Source: Agrobacterium sp. a22-2 (GTDB lineage Bacteria; Pseudomonadota; Alphaproteobacteria; Rhizobiales; Rhizobiaceae). From it: 64,000 bases of DNA. The notes beneath the pieces are model-generated. The model did not search any database. It was not told the DNA's origin and worked only from the letters and a program-made list of their open reading frames with translations. Within the stretch, counting starts at the first letter, position 1. Each line of letters opens with the position of its first letter. The DNA is taken from assembly GCF_012276985.1 (NCBI RefSeq), contig NZ_JAAXMM010000002.1, forward strand, positions 1-64,000, written 5' to 3'. Of the stretch, positions 51,307 through 60,412 are shown piece after piece. A program made the translations under genes and the position numbers.

Positions 51307-52170
51307 TCAGGCAACCAGCGTCAGCCCGATGCCCCAGGGATCCTTGAGGGCATGGCCTTCGGCGATACGCGTCACCGGAATTTCCAGCGTTTCCAGGGCG
51401 GCAAGCGCCTTTTCCAGCGCCGGTGGTTCGTTGAAGCGCAAGGTGTAATCCGACAGACCGGTCATGGCGCCGCTGCGGGCCGTGGCGCCGCGGCTGTTCC
51501 AGATATTGGCCGCGATATGGTGGTGATAGGTGCCGGCTCCAAAGAAGCTGGCGCCGGGATAGGCGGCCATCTTCTTGAGGCCGAGAACGCCTTCATAGAA
51601 GGCGTCGGCCTGCGGGATATTGCCGACCTGCAGATGCAGGTGGCCGATCGCCGTGCCGTCCTTCATGCCCTGCCACACCGTCTTGGGAGCGCTGTCGTAG
51701 AGTGCCTGCAGGTCGAGGCGATGGGTCGCCATCTCCACGGTGCCGTCGGCATGGAAGGTCCAGTCCTCGACCGGCCGGTCGGCATAGACTTCGATGCCGT
51801 TGCCTTCCGGGTCGGACAGATAGATGGCCTCGCTGACCAGATGGTCGGAAGCGCCGTCGAGTTGCACGTTGTTATGGGCGATATGGGCGATCCAGTGGGC
51901 AAGCGCTGCCCGATCCGGCATCAGGAAGGCGGTGTGGAACAGGCCTGCGGCGGTCCGCGGCGCCTTTGCCGCATCCGCTCGTGTCGTCAACGTCAGCAGA
52001 GGCGCGCCATTGACGCCGAGGACAACGCCGCTGGCGCTCTTCTCGATGATCTGCAGGCCGAGGATGGTCTGGTAGAAGGCGGCGACCGTATCGAGGTCGC
52101 GCACCACCAGATGGGATTGCCCGACATGCACCGGCCGGGTGAGCGCAAAACTCTGATGTGTCATGGACAT
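51307..52170 (-). CDS. VOC-family ring-cleavage dioxygenase-like protein
   Basis: A 287-residue vicinal oxygen chelate protein with two beta-alpha-beta-beta-beta repeats, similar to catechol-2,3-dioxygenase (CatE) proteins. Metal ligands would be His near the start of VGQSHLVVRDLD, His in the second repeat IGHLHLQVGN and Glu in DPEGNGIEVYADRPVEDW. The extradiol dioxygenase reaction is probable but not certain. The ATG at 52170 fits; 52224 adds an unrelated stretch. Confidence 0.85.
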   Translation of the reverse strand: MSMTHQSFALTRPVHVGQSHLVVRDLDTVAAFYQTILGLQIIEKSASGVVLGVNGAPLLTLTTRADAAKAPRTAAGLFHTAFLMPDRAALAHWIAHIAHNNVQLDGASDHLVSEAIYLSDPEGNGIEVYADRPVEDWTFHADGTVEMATHRLDLQALYDSAPKTVWQGMKDGTAIGHLHLQVGNIPQADAFYEGVLGLKKMAAYPGASFFGAGTYHHHIAANIWNSRGATARSGAMTGLSDYTLRFNEPPALEKALAALETLEIPVTRIAEGHALKDPWGIGLTLVA

Positions 52171-52407
52171 TGTGTCGTCTCCCTGCCGGAAAGCCGGCGT
52201 TTGGATCGTCTGTGCTGACACCAATATGGCACCGCCTCGGTGTTCACGGAAGATCGCATAATGTCAAATCATCGTTCGCTGATTGTTGACGATGCGGCGG
52301 TCCAGAACTTGATCTTGATCAATGCAGCGATGTGCTGTTGGGTGGAATAGTCCAGCCAGAGAGGAACGGCGGAGCGCGTTTCGGTCCGCTGCCAAAAGGA
52401 GAGCGAC

Positions 52408-52818
52408 ATGTACAAGAAAATCATCGTTCCGGTCGATTGCGGTGCTCTGGACAAGGGCGAAAAGATCCTGCGCAAGGCGGCGACGCTGCTGGATGCCGGC
52501 GGCCAGATCGTGCTGCTGACCGTGGTCGAGGACATGCCGGGCTACCTGGCCATCGACCTGCCGGTCGACATCATCGAGAATGCCATCAAGGACGGCAAGG
52601 CCAAGCTGGTGGAACTCAAGGAAAAGACCGGCATTGATGCGCGCGTCGAGTTGCGCAGCGGCGCGCCGGCCCGGGAAATCCTGGCGGCCGCCCACGAGCA
52701 TGCCGCCGACCTGATCATCATCGCATCCCATGTGCCGGATTTTGCCAATTACTTCATCGGCGCCACAGCCGATCGCGTCGTGCGCCATTCCAAGTGCTCG
52801 GTGCTTGTTGACCGGTGA
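52408..52818 (+). CDS. Universal stress protein
   Basis: A 136-residue UspA-fold protein. The N-terminal YKKIIVPVDCGALDKG and the C-terminal GATADRVVRHSKCSVLVDR motif (the G-x2-x-(S/T) nucleotide loop appears as GATADRVV) are visible. Nucleotide-binding Usp proteins accumulate during stress. A DksA-like gene follows 48 bases downstream and may be co-expressed. Confidence 0.93.
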   Translation: MYKKIIVPVDCGALDKGEKILRKAATLLDAGGQIVLLTVVEDMPGYLAIDLPVDIIENAIKDGKAKLVELKEKTGIDARVELRSGAPAREILAAAHEHAADLIIIASHVPDFANYFIGATADRVVRHSKCSVLVDR

Positions 52819-52866
52819 CGGCAGGGCCCTATCTTCAGCGATAAGAACAACGAGGAAACACCCGGA

Positions 52867-53187
52867 ATGGACATGGCGAAATACGAGACCATCCTGCGCA
52901 ACCGGCAGCGCGAGCTTAACGCACGTCTGCACAGGATCGACGACGATCTCGGACGGCAGAAGAGCGCCGACAACGAGGACCGTGCCACGGAGACCGAAAA
53001 CGACGAGGTACTCGAGGAAATGGGGCAGGCCGGCGAGAATGAACTGAAGGCCATCGATGCCGCCCTCGACCGGATTGCCAACGGCACTTTTGGCACCTGC
53101 GTCAAATGCGGTCAGGCGATTTCACCGGAGCGCCTAGCGGCCGTACCCTATACGCCGTTCTGCCAGGAATGCGCTGCCGAGCTCTGA
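52867..53187 (+). CDS. DksA/TraR-type C4 zinc-finger protein
   Basis: A 106-residue protein with a coiled-coil N-terminal half (to about residue 70) and a C-terminal zinc finger CVKCG...CQEC in the TraR/DksA family. DksA-like proteins insert their coiled coil into the RNA polymerase secondary channel; this is a short form and not the main DksA. The start could instead be the ATG at 52873. It follows the Usp gene, so a stress role fits. Confidence 0.88.
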   Translation: MDMAKYETILRNRQRELNARLHRIDDDLGRQKSADNEDRATETENDEVLEEMGQAGENELKAIDAALDRIANGTFGTCVKCGQAISPERLAAVPYTPFCQECAAEL

Positions 53188-53199
53188 TCGGCCGCTTTT

Positions 53200-53574
53200 C
53201 TAAAGAAGCGCGCCGACCGTGCCGCCGACCAGAAGAACCAGCGAGATCAACCAGGACAGCGCGGCTCCCGGGCCGCGCTTTTTCGCGTCCGCGTAGTATT
53301 CGGCCGCATAGAGGACCCTCGCCCCGGTCCAGCCGAGCCCGAGCAAGCCGGCGATCGGATCGGAGACATAAGATCCGAACATCCATAGCGCCGGCAGGAA
53401 GAGCACCAGCTGCTCCACGGTGTTTTGCTGGACGCGGAAAATCCGCTCGAAATTCTCGTCACCCGTGGTTTTCGGCGCCTTGATGCCGAACTGCTGGCGG
53501 GCCCGGGCGACCTTCACGAAGAACCATGTATAGGCGACCAGGGCCGAAAAGGTCGAAAGGACGGTGAAGCGCAT
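53200..53574 (-). CDS. MAPEG-family membrane protein
   Basis: A 124-residue protein with four hydrophobic helices, of the MAPEG family (membrane-associated eicosanoid/glutathione metabolism). The signature ENFERIFRVQQNTVEQLVLF is intact. Bacterial members conjugate glutathione to lipophilic electrophiles. The ATG at 53574 has AAGGAG upstream; the extension to 53652 is not needed. Confidence 0.9.
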   Translation of the reverse strand: MRFTVLSTFSALVAYTWFFVKVARARQQFGIKAPKTTGDENFERIFRVQQNTVEQLVLFLPALWMFGSYVSDPIAGLLGLGWTGARVLYAAEYYADAKKRGPGAALSWLISLVLLVGGTVGALL

Positions 53575-53735
53575 GGGGAGCTCCTTAACGTGTGCGCTCA
53601 AAGGGCTAGGCGAAAGCTCCGCGTCGCGCAAGGGTGTGAGATTCCGAGCCATTGTCGACGATCTTGCCGATGGCCATAAATTGGCTCATGATGGCCGTTA
53701 CGAGGGGTGTCATCGGCAATGGCGGGTGCAAGACA

Positions 53736-54395
53736 ATGGGCGAACAATTCCGCTTCGGACGGAAATACGATGTCAGCGAACTGGTCGCCGATGGTATCGT
53801 CCATGGCGTGGGGGTCGTGTTTGCGCTGATCGGTGCCACGGTGCTGATCTTCTATGCCACGGTCTGGTCGAGCTATGGCGAACTGGCCGCCGCCTGGATC
53901 TACGGGCTCGGGCTGGTCATCGCGCTTTCAGTGTCCTTCACCTACAATATGTGGCCGCATTCGCGCACCAAGTGGTTCCTGCGCCGGTTCGACCATTCGG
54001 CGATCTTCATCCTGATTGCCGCCACCTACACGCCCTTTCTGGAGCGCGGCGCCCATGATCCGGCCGTGCTGGCATTGCTGATTGGCATCTGGGTCATGGC
54101 GGCGGCGGGTATCACCTTGAAATGCCTGGTGCCCGGCCGCTACGATCGGCTCGCCATCCTGCTTTATCTCGGCATGGGCTGGAGCGGCGCTCTGGCCATC
54201 GGCCCGATCTCGCAGAACCTGCCCTATGTCACCATGCTGCTGATCGTCGTGGGTGGGGTGATCTATTCGGCCGGCGTCGTCTTCCATGTCTGGGAGCGGT
54301 TGCGTTTCCAGAACGCCATCTGGCACGGTTTCGTGGTAACAGCCGCTGCGGTGCATTATTCCGCCGTGCTGACTGCCTTCAGCCACGGTGCCTGA
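53736..54395 (+). CDS. Haemolysin III family (Yqf/PAQR) membrane protein
   Basis: A 219-residue, seven-helix membrane protein. The opening YDVSELVADGIVHGVGVVF and the AATYTPFLERGAHDP block, with the metal-binding Ser/His residues typical of PAQR hydrolases, place it in the HlyIII family. Despite the name, the proteins are thought to act as membrane hydrolases or in lipid homeostasis. The ATG at 53736 gives the usual N-terminus; the frame back to 53652 adds unrelated residues. Confidence 0.9.
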   Translation: MGEQFRFGRKYDVSELVADGIVHGVGVVFALIGATVLIFYATVWSSYGELAAAWIYGLGLVIALSVSFTYNMWPHSRTKWFLRRFDHSAIFILIAATYTPFLERGAHDPAVLALLIGIWVMAAAGITLKCLVPGRYDRLAILLYLGMGWSGALAIGPISQNLPYVTMLLIVVGGVIYSAGVVFHVWERLRFQNAIWHGFVVTAAAVHYSAVLTAFSHGA

Positions 54396-54490
54396 TTATC
54401 GATATTCTGCAGATCGGCATCGCGCGAATTTTCATCCGACGCTGGACAGGTGCGAAAATCGTCTTATAAAGTGGACGAACGTCAAGCTTA

Positions 54491-55012
54491 ATGGATAATT
54501 CGTCAATGTCTTCTTCTGTCCTGATCCGTGATGCCGGCGAGGCCGACCTTGCCGCTATCCGTGATATCTACAATCACGCCGTCGAACATACGACGGCGAT
54601 CTGGAACGAGGTTCTGGTGGATCTGGACAATCGCCGGTCCTGGATGGATCTGCGCCGTACCAAGGGCTTTCCGGTTCTGGTCGCGGAGCGGGACGGACAG
54701 GTGGCGGGTTATGCCTCCTATGGCGACTGGCGCGCCTTTGACGGCTATCGCCATACGGTCGAGCATTCCGTCTATGTCGACAAGGACTGCCGCGGCGGCG
54801 GCATCGGCCGGCTGCTGATGCAGGCGCTGATCGAGCGGGCGAGGGCGGCCAAGGTGCATGTGATGATAGCGGCAATCGAGGCAGAGAATGCCGCCTCGAT
54901 CCGTCTGCACGAGAGCCTTGGTTTCCGTCTGGTCGGCATTCACCGCGAAGTCGGCACCAAATTCGGCCGCTGGCTGGATCTTGCGGCCATGGAACTGAAG
55001 CTGGAAGGCTGA
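54491..55012 (+). CDS. GNAT acetyltransferase, phosphinothricin acetyltransferase-like
   Basis: A 173-residue acetyltransferase close to Pat/Bar/YwnH proteins. The acetyl-CoA loop is CRGGGIGRLL, and IRDAGEADLAAIRDIYNHAV plus HESLGFRLVGIHREVGTKFG are characteristic. Such enzymes acetylate phosphinothricin or related amino acids such as methionine sulfone. The start at 54491 is followed by an alternative ATG at 54506. Confidence 0.9.
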   Translation: MDNSSMSSSVLIRDAGEADLAAIRDIYNHAVEHTTAIWNEVLVDLDNRRSWMDLRRTKGFPVLVAERDGQVAGYASYGDWRAFDGYRHTVEHSVYVDKDCRGGGIGRLLMQALIERARAAKVHVMIAAIEAENAASIRLHESLGFRLVGIHREVGTKFGRWLDLAAMELKLEG

Positions 55013-55135
55013 TGGCCCGGTGCCGCTGACTATTCTTGGCAATAGGCAATGATTGTGGGGCTTTGCCCAAAAAATCCCGTCGACGGACCGTCGCGGACGT
55101 GCATTTATGCGGCCACGTTGCATTAGGGGATTACA

Positions 55136-55519
55136 ATGAAAACAATCGTTTCGGCTTTGCTGGTGTCGTCCGCCATCCTGTTCGTATCCGGTCCTCTGTC
55201 CGCGCAGACAGCCAGCGACCCGATCGAAAGCTATTGCGCGACCATGGGCAAGCGCGACCACTTCGCCTCCGACGGCTATCCGCTCGACAATGCGGCGGCG
55301 ATCATCCGCCAGGACCGCGCCAATTTCCACGCTTTCGGCAAGCGCGACCCGAGCGACGAAGACGATTCCACCTTCAGCTCGAAGGCCAATCGCGCCGCGC
55401 TCGAAAGCTGGCTGCGGGCTGGCAGTATCGATGCCGATGCCGAGGATGCCATCGTCAACGGCACCCCGGATGTCTGCATCGACATCTTTCCGGACTACAT
55501 CAACGTCGTGGTGCTCTGA
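55136..55519 (+). CDS. Exported protein of unknown function
   Basis: A 127-residue protein with a signal peptide (about residues 1-22, ending PLSA-Q) and two cysteines in the mature part (SYCATMG and TPDVCIDIF), which may form a disulfide. The ATG follows TTAGGGGA. No family is recognised. It lies 10 bases from the convergent end of the RTX gene. Confidence 0.72.
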   Translation: MKTIVSALLVSSAILFVSGPLSAQTASDPIESYCATMGKRDHFASDGYPLDNAAAIIRQDRANFHAFGKRDPSDEDDSTFSSKANRAALESWLRAGSIDADAEDAIVNGTPDVCIDIFPDYINVVVL

Positions 55520-55529
55520 GTTCTTCGAC

Positions 55530-57143
55530 CTAGAACAGGAAATCATCGGCGGTGATCGTCGCCGCCTTGATATCCTCCAGCGTGATCGTGTCGCCGCCCG
55601 ACAGGGTGATGACAGTGTCGCCTTGCACGGTTCTGATCGACGAGATATCGCCGAAATCGTCGATGCCGCTATAGCCGGTGAGGTCGATGTGGTCCTTGCC
55701 GTTCTGGAAGTCGGTGATGGTGTCTTCGCCGGACAGGCTGGCGAAGACGAAGGTGTCGGCGCCGCCGCTGCCGGTCAGCACGTCGTCGCCGCGCCCGCCG
55801 GTCAGACCATTGGCGGCGCTGTTGCCGATGATCGTATTGTCGAGGCCGTTGCCGGTGCCGTTGATCTTCGACGAGCCGATCAGCGTCAGGTTCTCGAAAT
55901 TGGCGCCCAGCGCCCAGCTGATCGTCGACTGCACCGTGTCGACGCCCTGGCCGGCATATTCCTTTAGCGTCGCATCGATGCCGATCTTGTAGAGATCGTT
56001 GCCGGCGCCGCCATAGACGGTTCCGGTCACTTCGCCTTTCAGCGAGATGAAGGTGTCGTTGCCGGCGCCGAGCTTTACATCGCCGTACAGACTGCCGCTA
56101 TTCGTCACGGTCTCCGTGCCCTGGCCGGACTGGAAGACCACGCCGGAGGCGGCATGGACCGATCCGGTCGTCTTGAAGGTCGTGTCGCCGGTCGAGGAGA
56201 CGATGATCGCCGCCTTCGTCTCTGATATACCCTTGATGATATGGGTATTGGTGACCGTGCTGCCGTCGCCGGATATCGCCAGCGCCACGTCACCCGACAG
56301 CAGCGCCTTGTTGACGATGGTCGCATTGTCGCCGGTCGAACGGACGGCGGTGCCGGTCGACTTGATCGTGGCGTAATTGGCCAGGGTCAGATCGTCGCCG
56401 GACGTTGACACGCCGTAGGTCTTGCCCGAAACGGTGGTGGTATTGGTGATGGACGCGTCGTCGCCGAGGCTTGCTATACCAGCGCCGGCCGACGAGGTGA
56501 TGAGCTTGGTGTTGCTGATGTCGGCGCCGTCGCCGGTCGAGCGGATGCCGTCGAGAACCGAGCGTATTGTTTCGTTGTTGGTAATCTCGGCATTCGATCC
56601 GGTCGAGACGATGCCGCGCGCCATGGTCGAAACGATCAGGGCATTGTTGGCAATCGTCACATTGTCGCCCGACGAGACGATGACATTGCCCTTGCCTTTC
56701 AGGCTGCCGTCATCGTTGGCAATCGTATCGCCATCGCCCGCCGTGACGATTACCGAGCCGCCGGTCGAGACCATGGTGCCGTCGTTCTCCACCGTATTGC
56801 CGTCGCCAAGCAGTTTCAAGCTGGTCGATCCGGTCTTCACAGTTCCGATATTGAGAAAGTCGACGCCGCCGCCATAGGCCAGGATGCCGATGCCGCTGGC
56901 GGTGAAGCTTGCCACATAGTCTATTCGGATGGAGGTGGCGCTGTCGGCAAGCGCCGAACTGCCAAGCACGAAGGCCGTGCCGCCGGTCGAGGTCAGGCTG
57001 CCCTTGATGATGAAGCTCTGGCCGGTCGTCATGCCCGCCGCGTCGATTGCGGTGCCTTTGGTCGAGAGCGACGTCCCGGTGTCAAGAACCCACGTCTCAT
57101 CCTTGGTCGCGGCCCTGATGGCCGTCGCGAAATATGTCGTCAT
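55530..57143 (-). CDS. RTX-type secreted protein with 22-residue repeats
   Basis: A 537-residue, cysteine-free, Asp/Gly/Thr/Ser-rich protein. Residues ~111-355 hold about ten copies of a 22-23-residue repeat of the form S-x-G-D-(N/D)-x-x-(I/V/L)-x-N-x-x-x-(I/L), predicting a parallel beta helix. Residues ~356-470 hold calcium-binding nonapeptides (GAGNDTF, GGAGNDLY, GGRGDDVLTGSGGADTFVF), and the tail ends DDFLF, a typical type I secretion signal. AAGGAGAT precedes the ATG. No secretion genes are adjacent. Adhesion or biofilm function is possible. Confidence 0.85.
   Translation of the reverse strand: MTTYFATAIRAATKDETWVLDTGTSLSTKGTAIDAAGMTTGQSFIIKGSLTSTGGTAFVLGSSALADSATSIRIDYVASFTASGIGILAYGGGVDFLNIGTVKTGSTSLKLLGDGNTVENDGTMVSTGGSVIVTAGDGDTIANDDGSLKGKGNVIVSSGDNVTIANNALIVSTMARGIVSTGSNAEITNNETIRSVLDGIRSTGDGADISNTKLITSSAGAGIASLGDDASITNTTTVSGKTYGVSTSGDDLTLANYATIKSTGTAVRSTGDNATIVNKALLSGDVALAISGDGSTVTNTHIIKGISETKAAIIVSSTGDTTFKTTGSVHAASGVVFQSGQGTETVTNSGSLYGDVKLGAGNDTFISLKGEVTGTVYGGAGNDLYKIGIDATLKEYAGQGVDTVQSTISWALGANFENLTLIGSSKINGTGNGLDNTIIGNSAANGLTGGRGDDVLTGSGGADTFVFASLSGEDTITDFQNGKDHIDLTGYSGIDDFGDISSIRTVQGDTVITLSGGDTITLEDIKAATITADDFLF
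56079..56813 (-). repeat. 22-residue tandem repeat region in the RTX gene
   Basis: About ten tandem repeats of ~66-69 bases each, seen at protein level as STGDNATIVN-type units with variable loops. The units have diverged at DNA level, so the array should be stable. Confidence 0.7.
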
Positions 57144-57334
57144 GACATCTCCTTGAAACGCTGGCGACGATAGACCGCGGGACTGAACGAGAGGTTAAAG
57201 TGGAATCGGCGTTGCACGCGCCTTTGCGGCGGATCTGGCATCCGTCAATTCGCAATGCAGCATTTCGCGTATGGTCATGCTATTGTTTAGGTTCGCGTGT
57301 GCTGCTGTGGTAACCTTACCTCAATGAGGAGCTG

Positions 57335-57401
57335 CGGACCCGTTGTTGGGTCCGATCCAGCATGGGGAAATCTCCCCTTGCTTTGCTTTCGCTCCGAAAG
57401 C
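57335..57401 (+). other. Three tandem hairpins before the histidine kinase
   Basis: CGGACCC/GGGTCCG (57335-57354, 6-base loop), GGGGA/TCCCC (57364-57377) and GCTTTC/GAAAGC (57385-57401) follow one another, and the last ends 25 bases before the kinase ATG. The arrangement could be a structured leader or a small RNA. No T-run terminates it. Confidence 0.45.
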
Positions 57402-57425
57402 CTCCGTTGCCCGAAGGGGTACGAT

Positions 57426-58490
57426 ATGACCGGCATTGCCCCACCACCGCCGCCGCCGATACGGGCGTTCGACCTTGCCTTGGAAGTCATTCTGTCTTCC
57501 GATGCTCCGCTTTTGATGCTGGATGGCAATCTGCTGATTGTCGCGGCCAGCAAATCCTTCTGCCGTGCCTTCCACATCAACTCCTCTACAACCATCGGGA
57601 AGCCGATGGCGGATCTGGGGGCGGGGGAATGGAACGTGCCGCAGCTGGATTCGCTGCTGCGCGCCACGGCATCAGGCTATGCCGAGGTCGAAGGGTATGA
57701 AATGACGCTCAAGCGTCTCGACCGGCCGCCCGCCCATCTGGTTATCAACGCTCACAAGATCGAGTATCCCGACGGTGCCAATATCCGTCTTCTGCTGTCG
57801 GTTCTGGATGTCACTGCGGCTCGCCACAACGAGAAGGCCAAGGACGACCTGGTGCGGGAAAAGGCCGTGCTGTTGCAGGAGTTGCAGCACCGGGTGGCCA
57901 ATAGCCTGCAGATCATTGCCAGCGTCCTGATGCAGAGTGCCCGCAAGATTCAATCCGAGGAGACGCGCGGCCACCTCTACGATGCCCATAGCCGCGTGAT
58001 GTCGGTCGCGGCCCTGCAAAAACAACTGGCCACGTCGCAAGTGGCCGAGGTGCGACTGCGGAGCTATTTCGACGACCTTTGCCGCAGCATCGGCGCGTCG
58101 ATGATCCATGATCGCAATCTGGTTTCGCTGGCGGTGACGGTGGACGACAGCATCGTCAAGGCCGAGATCTCGATCAGCCTGGGCCTGATCGTCACCGAAC
58201 TGGTGATCAATTCCCTGAAACATGCCTTTCCCGAGGGGCGCGGCGGCCGTATCGTCGTGGATTATCGATCCAGCGGCGGCGACTGGGTTCTGTCGGTCGG
58301 CGACGACGGCATCGGCATGCCGACCGTGGAGGATGGCGCCAAGCCCGGCCTCGGCACCAATATCGTCAAGGCCCTGGCCACCCAGGTCGATGCCGTGATC
58401 GAGATTGCCGATGCTGGTCCCGGCACGCTGGTGTCCTTGCGACACTCGGCAACAGCGCCTGCCTCGGCCGATGAGACTGCTCCAGTCTGA
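57426..58490 (+). CDS. HWE/HisKA_2-family sensor histidine kinase
   Basis: A 354-residue kinase without membrane segments. A PAS-like domain (~residues 20-135) precedes the HisKA_2 box, with the phospho-accepting His in LLQELQHRVANSLQIIASVL (about residue 155), and a HATPase domain with ELVINSLKHAFP (N box), DDGIGMP and GLGTNIV. This subfamily feeds response regulators such as those of the general stress response. No response regulator is adjacent, so it is an orphan kinase. The ATG at 57426 follows a run of hairpins. Confidence 0.9.
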   Translation: MTGIAPPPPPPIRAFDLALEVILSSDAPLLMLDGNLLIVAASKSFCRAFHINSSTTIGKPMADLGAGEWNVPQLDSLLRATASGYAEVEGYEMTLKRLDRPPAHLVINAHKIEYPDGANIRLLLSVLDVTAARHNEKAKDDLVREKAVLLQELQHRVANSLQIIASVLMQSARKIQSEETRGHLYDAHSRVMSVAALQKQLATSQVAEVRLRSYFDDLCRSIGASMIHDRNLVSLAVTVDDSIVKAEISISLGLIVTELVINSLKHAFPEGRGGRIVVDYRSSGGDWVLSVGDDGIGMPTVEDGAKPGLGTNIVKALATQVDAVIEIADAGPGTLVSLRHSATAPASADETAPV

Positions 58491-58574
58491 GCGGTCAGAC
58501 GTTGTAGATCACGTCTCAAAGGCAGCGCCCGGCCGCAGGTCAACTCAGCCGGGCGCTTATTCGGATGGATGCGT

Positions 58575-59249
58575 TCAGAGCAGGGCCAGCAATGCCTTGG
58601 CCGCTTCTTCCGAAGAGGCCGGGTTCTGGCCGGTCACCAGTTTGCCGTCGGTGACCACATGCACGCCCCAGTCCCCGCCCTTTTCATAATGACCGCCATT
58701 GGCGATCAGCATGTCCTCCACCAGGAAGGGCACGACATCGGTCAGACCGACGGCCTCTTCTTCGGAATTGGTGAAGCCGGTAACGCGGCGACCGGACACC
58801 AGCGGCTTGCCGTCGGCAGCCCTAACGTGGCGCAAGACGCCCGGCGCATGGCACACGGCGCCGACGGGCCGATCCGTTGCAACAAAGGCTTCGATCAGGC
58901 GAATGCTGTTTCCATCTTCAGCCAGATCCCAGAGCGGGCCATGGCCGCCGGGATAGAACACGGCGTCGAATTCGGCCGCTTCGATATCGGAGAGCGGCAT
59001 GGTCGAGGCAAGGGCTGCCTGGGCCGCCGTGTCGGCCTTGAAACGATGGGTGGCTTCCGTCTGGGCATCGGCTTCGTCGCTTTTCGGATCGAGTGGCGGC
59101 TGGCCACCCCTTGGCGAGGCGAGCGTGACGTCGGCGCCGGCATCCTTCAGCACATAATAGGGCGCTGCAAATTCCTCAAGCCAGAAGCCGGTCTTCTTGC
59201 CGGTATCGCCGAGCTGGTCGTGGGAGGTCAGAACCATCAGGATATTCAT
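58575..59249 (-). CDS. DJ-1/PfpI-family type 1 glutamine amidotransferase (Hsp31-like)
   Basis: A 224-residue protein with the catalytic triad of Hsp31-like glyoxalase III proteins: Glu26 (region FWLEEFAAPY), Cys133 and His134 (VGAVCHAPGVL). FYPGGHGPLWDLA supplies the oxyanion loop. It detoxifies methylglyoxal or repairs glycated molecules. It is the last gene of the TetR/reductase/DJ-1 operon and starts 48 bases after the reductase. AAGGAAGG precedes the ATG. Confidence 0.9.
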   Translation of the reverse strand: MNILMVLTSHDQLGDTGKKTGFWLEEFAAPYYVLKDAGADVTLASPRGGQPPLDPKSDEADAQTEATHRFKADTAAQAALASTMPLSDIEAAEFDAVFYPGGHGPLWDLAEDGNSIRLIEAFVATDRPVGAVCHAPGVLRHVRAADGKPLVSGRRVTGFTNSEEEAVGLTDVVPFLVEDMLIANGGHYEKGGDWGVHVVTDGKLVTGQNPASSEEAAKALLALL

Positions 59250-59297
59250 GGGGTATTCCTTCCTTGGGAATTTCAATGTTCTATTGTTTCTTAAAGG

Positions 59298-60335
59298 TCA
59301 GTCGTTGGGGCCGACGCGGATCACCCGCTTGCCGAAACCTTCGCCGCGCAGCAGGCCAACGAAGGCGCGCGGCGCTTGTTCCAGCCCGTCGATCACCTCT
59401 TCGCGATACTGGATCCGGCCGGCGGCGACCCAGCCGCCCATCTCCTTGGCAAACGCCGGATAAAGATGGCCGAAGTCATCGAAGATGATGAAGCCGCGCA
59501 GCGTCAGGCGCTTGCGCAGGATCAGGCCCATCAGCCAGCTCAGGCGGTCGGGCCCATCCGGCAGGCCGGTGGCGTTGTATTGGGCGATCAGGCCACAGAC
59601 CGGAACTCGGGCATTGGTGTTCAGCCGCTCGGCGACCGCATCGAACACCTTGCCGCCGACATTCTCGAAATAGATGTCGATTCCTTTCGGCGTGGCGGCA
59701 GCCAGTTGTGCGACGAAATCGCCGGCCTTGTAGTCGACGCAAGCGTCGAACCCGAGCCCCTCGACCGCATGGGCGCATTTCTCCTTGCCGCCGGCAATGC
59801 CGACGACCCGGCAGCCGAGGATCTTGGCAATCTGTCCGACGGTGGCACCGACCGGGCCGGTTGCACCGCCGACCACCAGCGTTTCGCCTGATTTCGGCTG
59901 GCCGATCTCCTTGAGGCCCGCCCAAGCGGTGAAACCCGGCATGCCGGTGACGCCGAGCGCCCAGGAGGGATGGGAGGGGTTGGCACCGAGGGGGTTCACG
60001 CCCTTGCCGTCCGACAGGGCATAATCCTGCCAGCCGGCAAAGCCGACCACCCAGTCGCCCGGCTTGAAGCCCGACAGGTTGGAGGTGATGACGCGCGACA
60101 CGGTGCCGCCGACCATGGTGCCGCCGATCTCGACCGGAGCGGCATAGGACGGCGCATCACTCATGCGGCCGCGCATATAGGGGTCGAGCGACAGATAGAC
60201 GGTGCGCAGCAGCATCTGGCCGGCGCCGGGCGTCGGGATCTCGGCGGTTTCCAGCCGAAGGGTAGCGTCGGTCGGTTCACCCTTGGGACGTTCGGCAAGG
60301 ACGAAACGGCGGTTGATGGTGGCGGACTGGGTCAT
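59298..60335 (-). CDS. NADP-dependent oxidoreductase, CurA-like zinc-free MDR
   Basis: A 345-residue medium-chain dehydrogenase/reductase without zinc-binding cysteines. The cofactor motif is GGATGPVGATVGQIAKILG, and the N-terminal SLDPYMRGRM and the VGGTMVGGTVSRVI region are typical of NADPH-dependent alkenal, curcumin or leukotriene B4 12-hydroxydehydrogenase relatives. It would reduce the double bond of reactive enones. Second gene of the operon, between tetR and DJ-1. Confidence 0.92.
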   Translation of the reverse strand: MTQSATINRRFVLAERPKGEPTDATLRLETAEIPTPGAGQMLLRTVYLSLDPYMRGRMSDAPSYAAPVEIGGTMVGGTVSRVITSNLSGFKPGDWVVGFAGWQDYALSDGKGVNPLGANPSHPSWALGVTGMPGFTAWAGLKEIGQPKSGETLVVGGATGPVGATVGQIAKILGCRVVGIAGGKEKCAHAVEGLGFDACVDYKAGDFVAQLAAATPKGIDIYFENVGGKVFDAVAERLNTNARVPVCGLIAQYNATGLPDGPDRLSWLMGLILRKRLTLRGFIIFDDFGHLYPAFAKEMGGWVAAGRIQYREEVIDGLEQAPRAFVGLLRGEGFGKRVIRVGPND

Positions 60336-60392
60336 GGTCGTCTCCATTGATGGATGGAATTGATCGGCTGGAGCGGGCCTTCTTGGCAAAGA

Positions 60393-60410
60393 CCACAACT
60401 CCGGTTGTGG
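60393..60410 (-). terminator. Weak hairpin between tetR and the reductase
   Basis: CCACAAC (60393-60399) pairs with GTTGTGG (60404-60410) directly after the tetR stop codon, followed on the minus strand by TCTTT. It may attenuate transcription into the reductase gene rather than end it. Confidence 0.4.
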
Positions 60411-60412
60411 CT

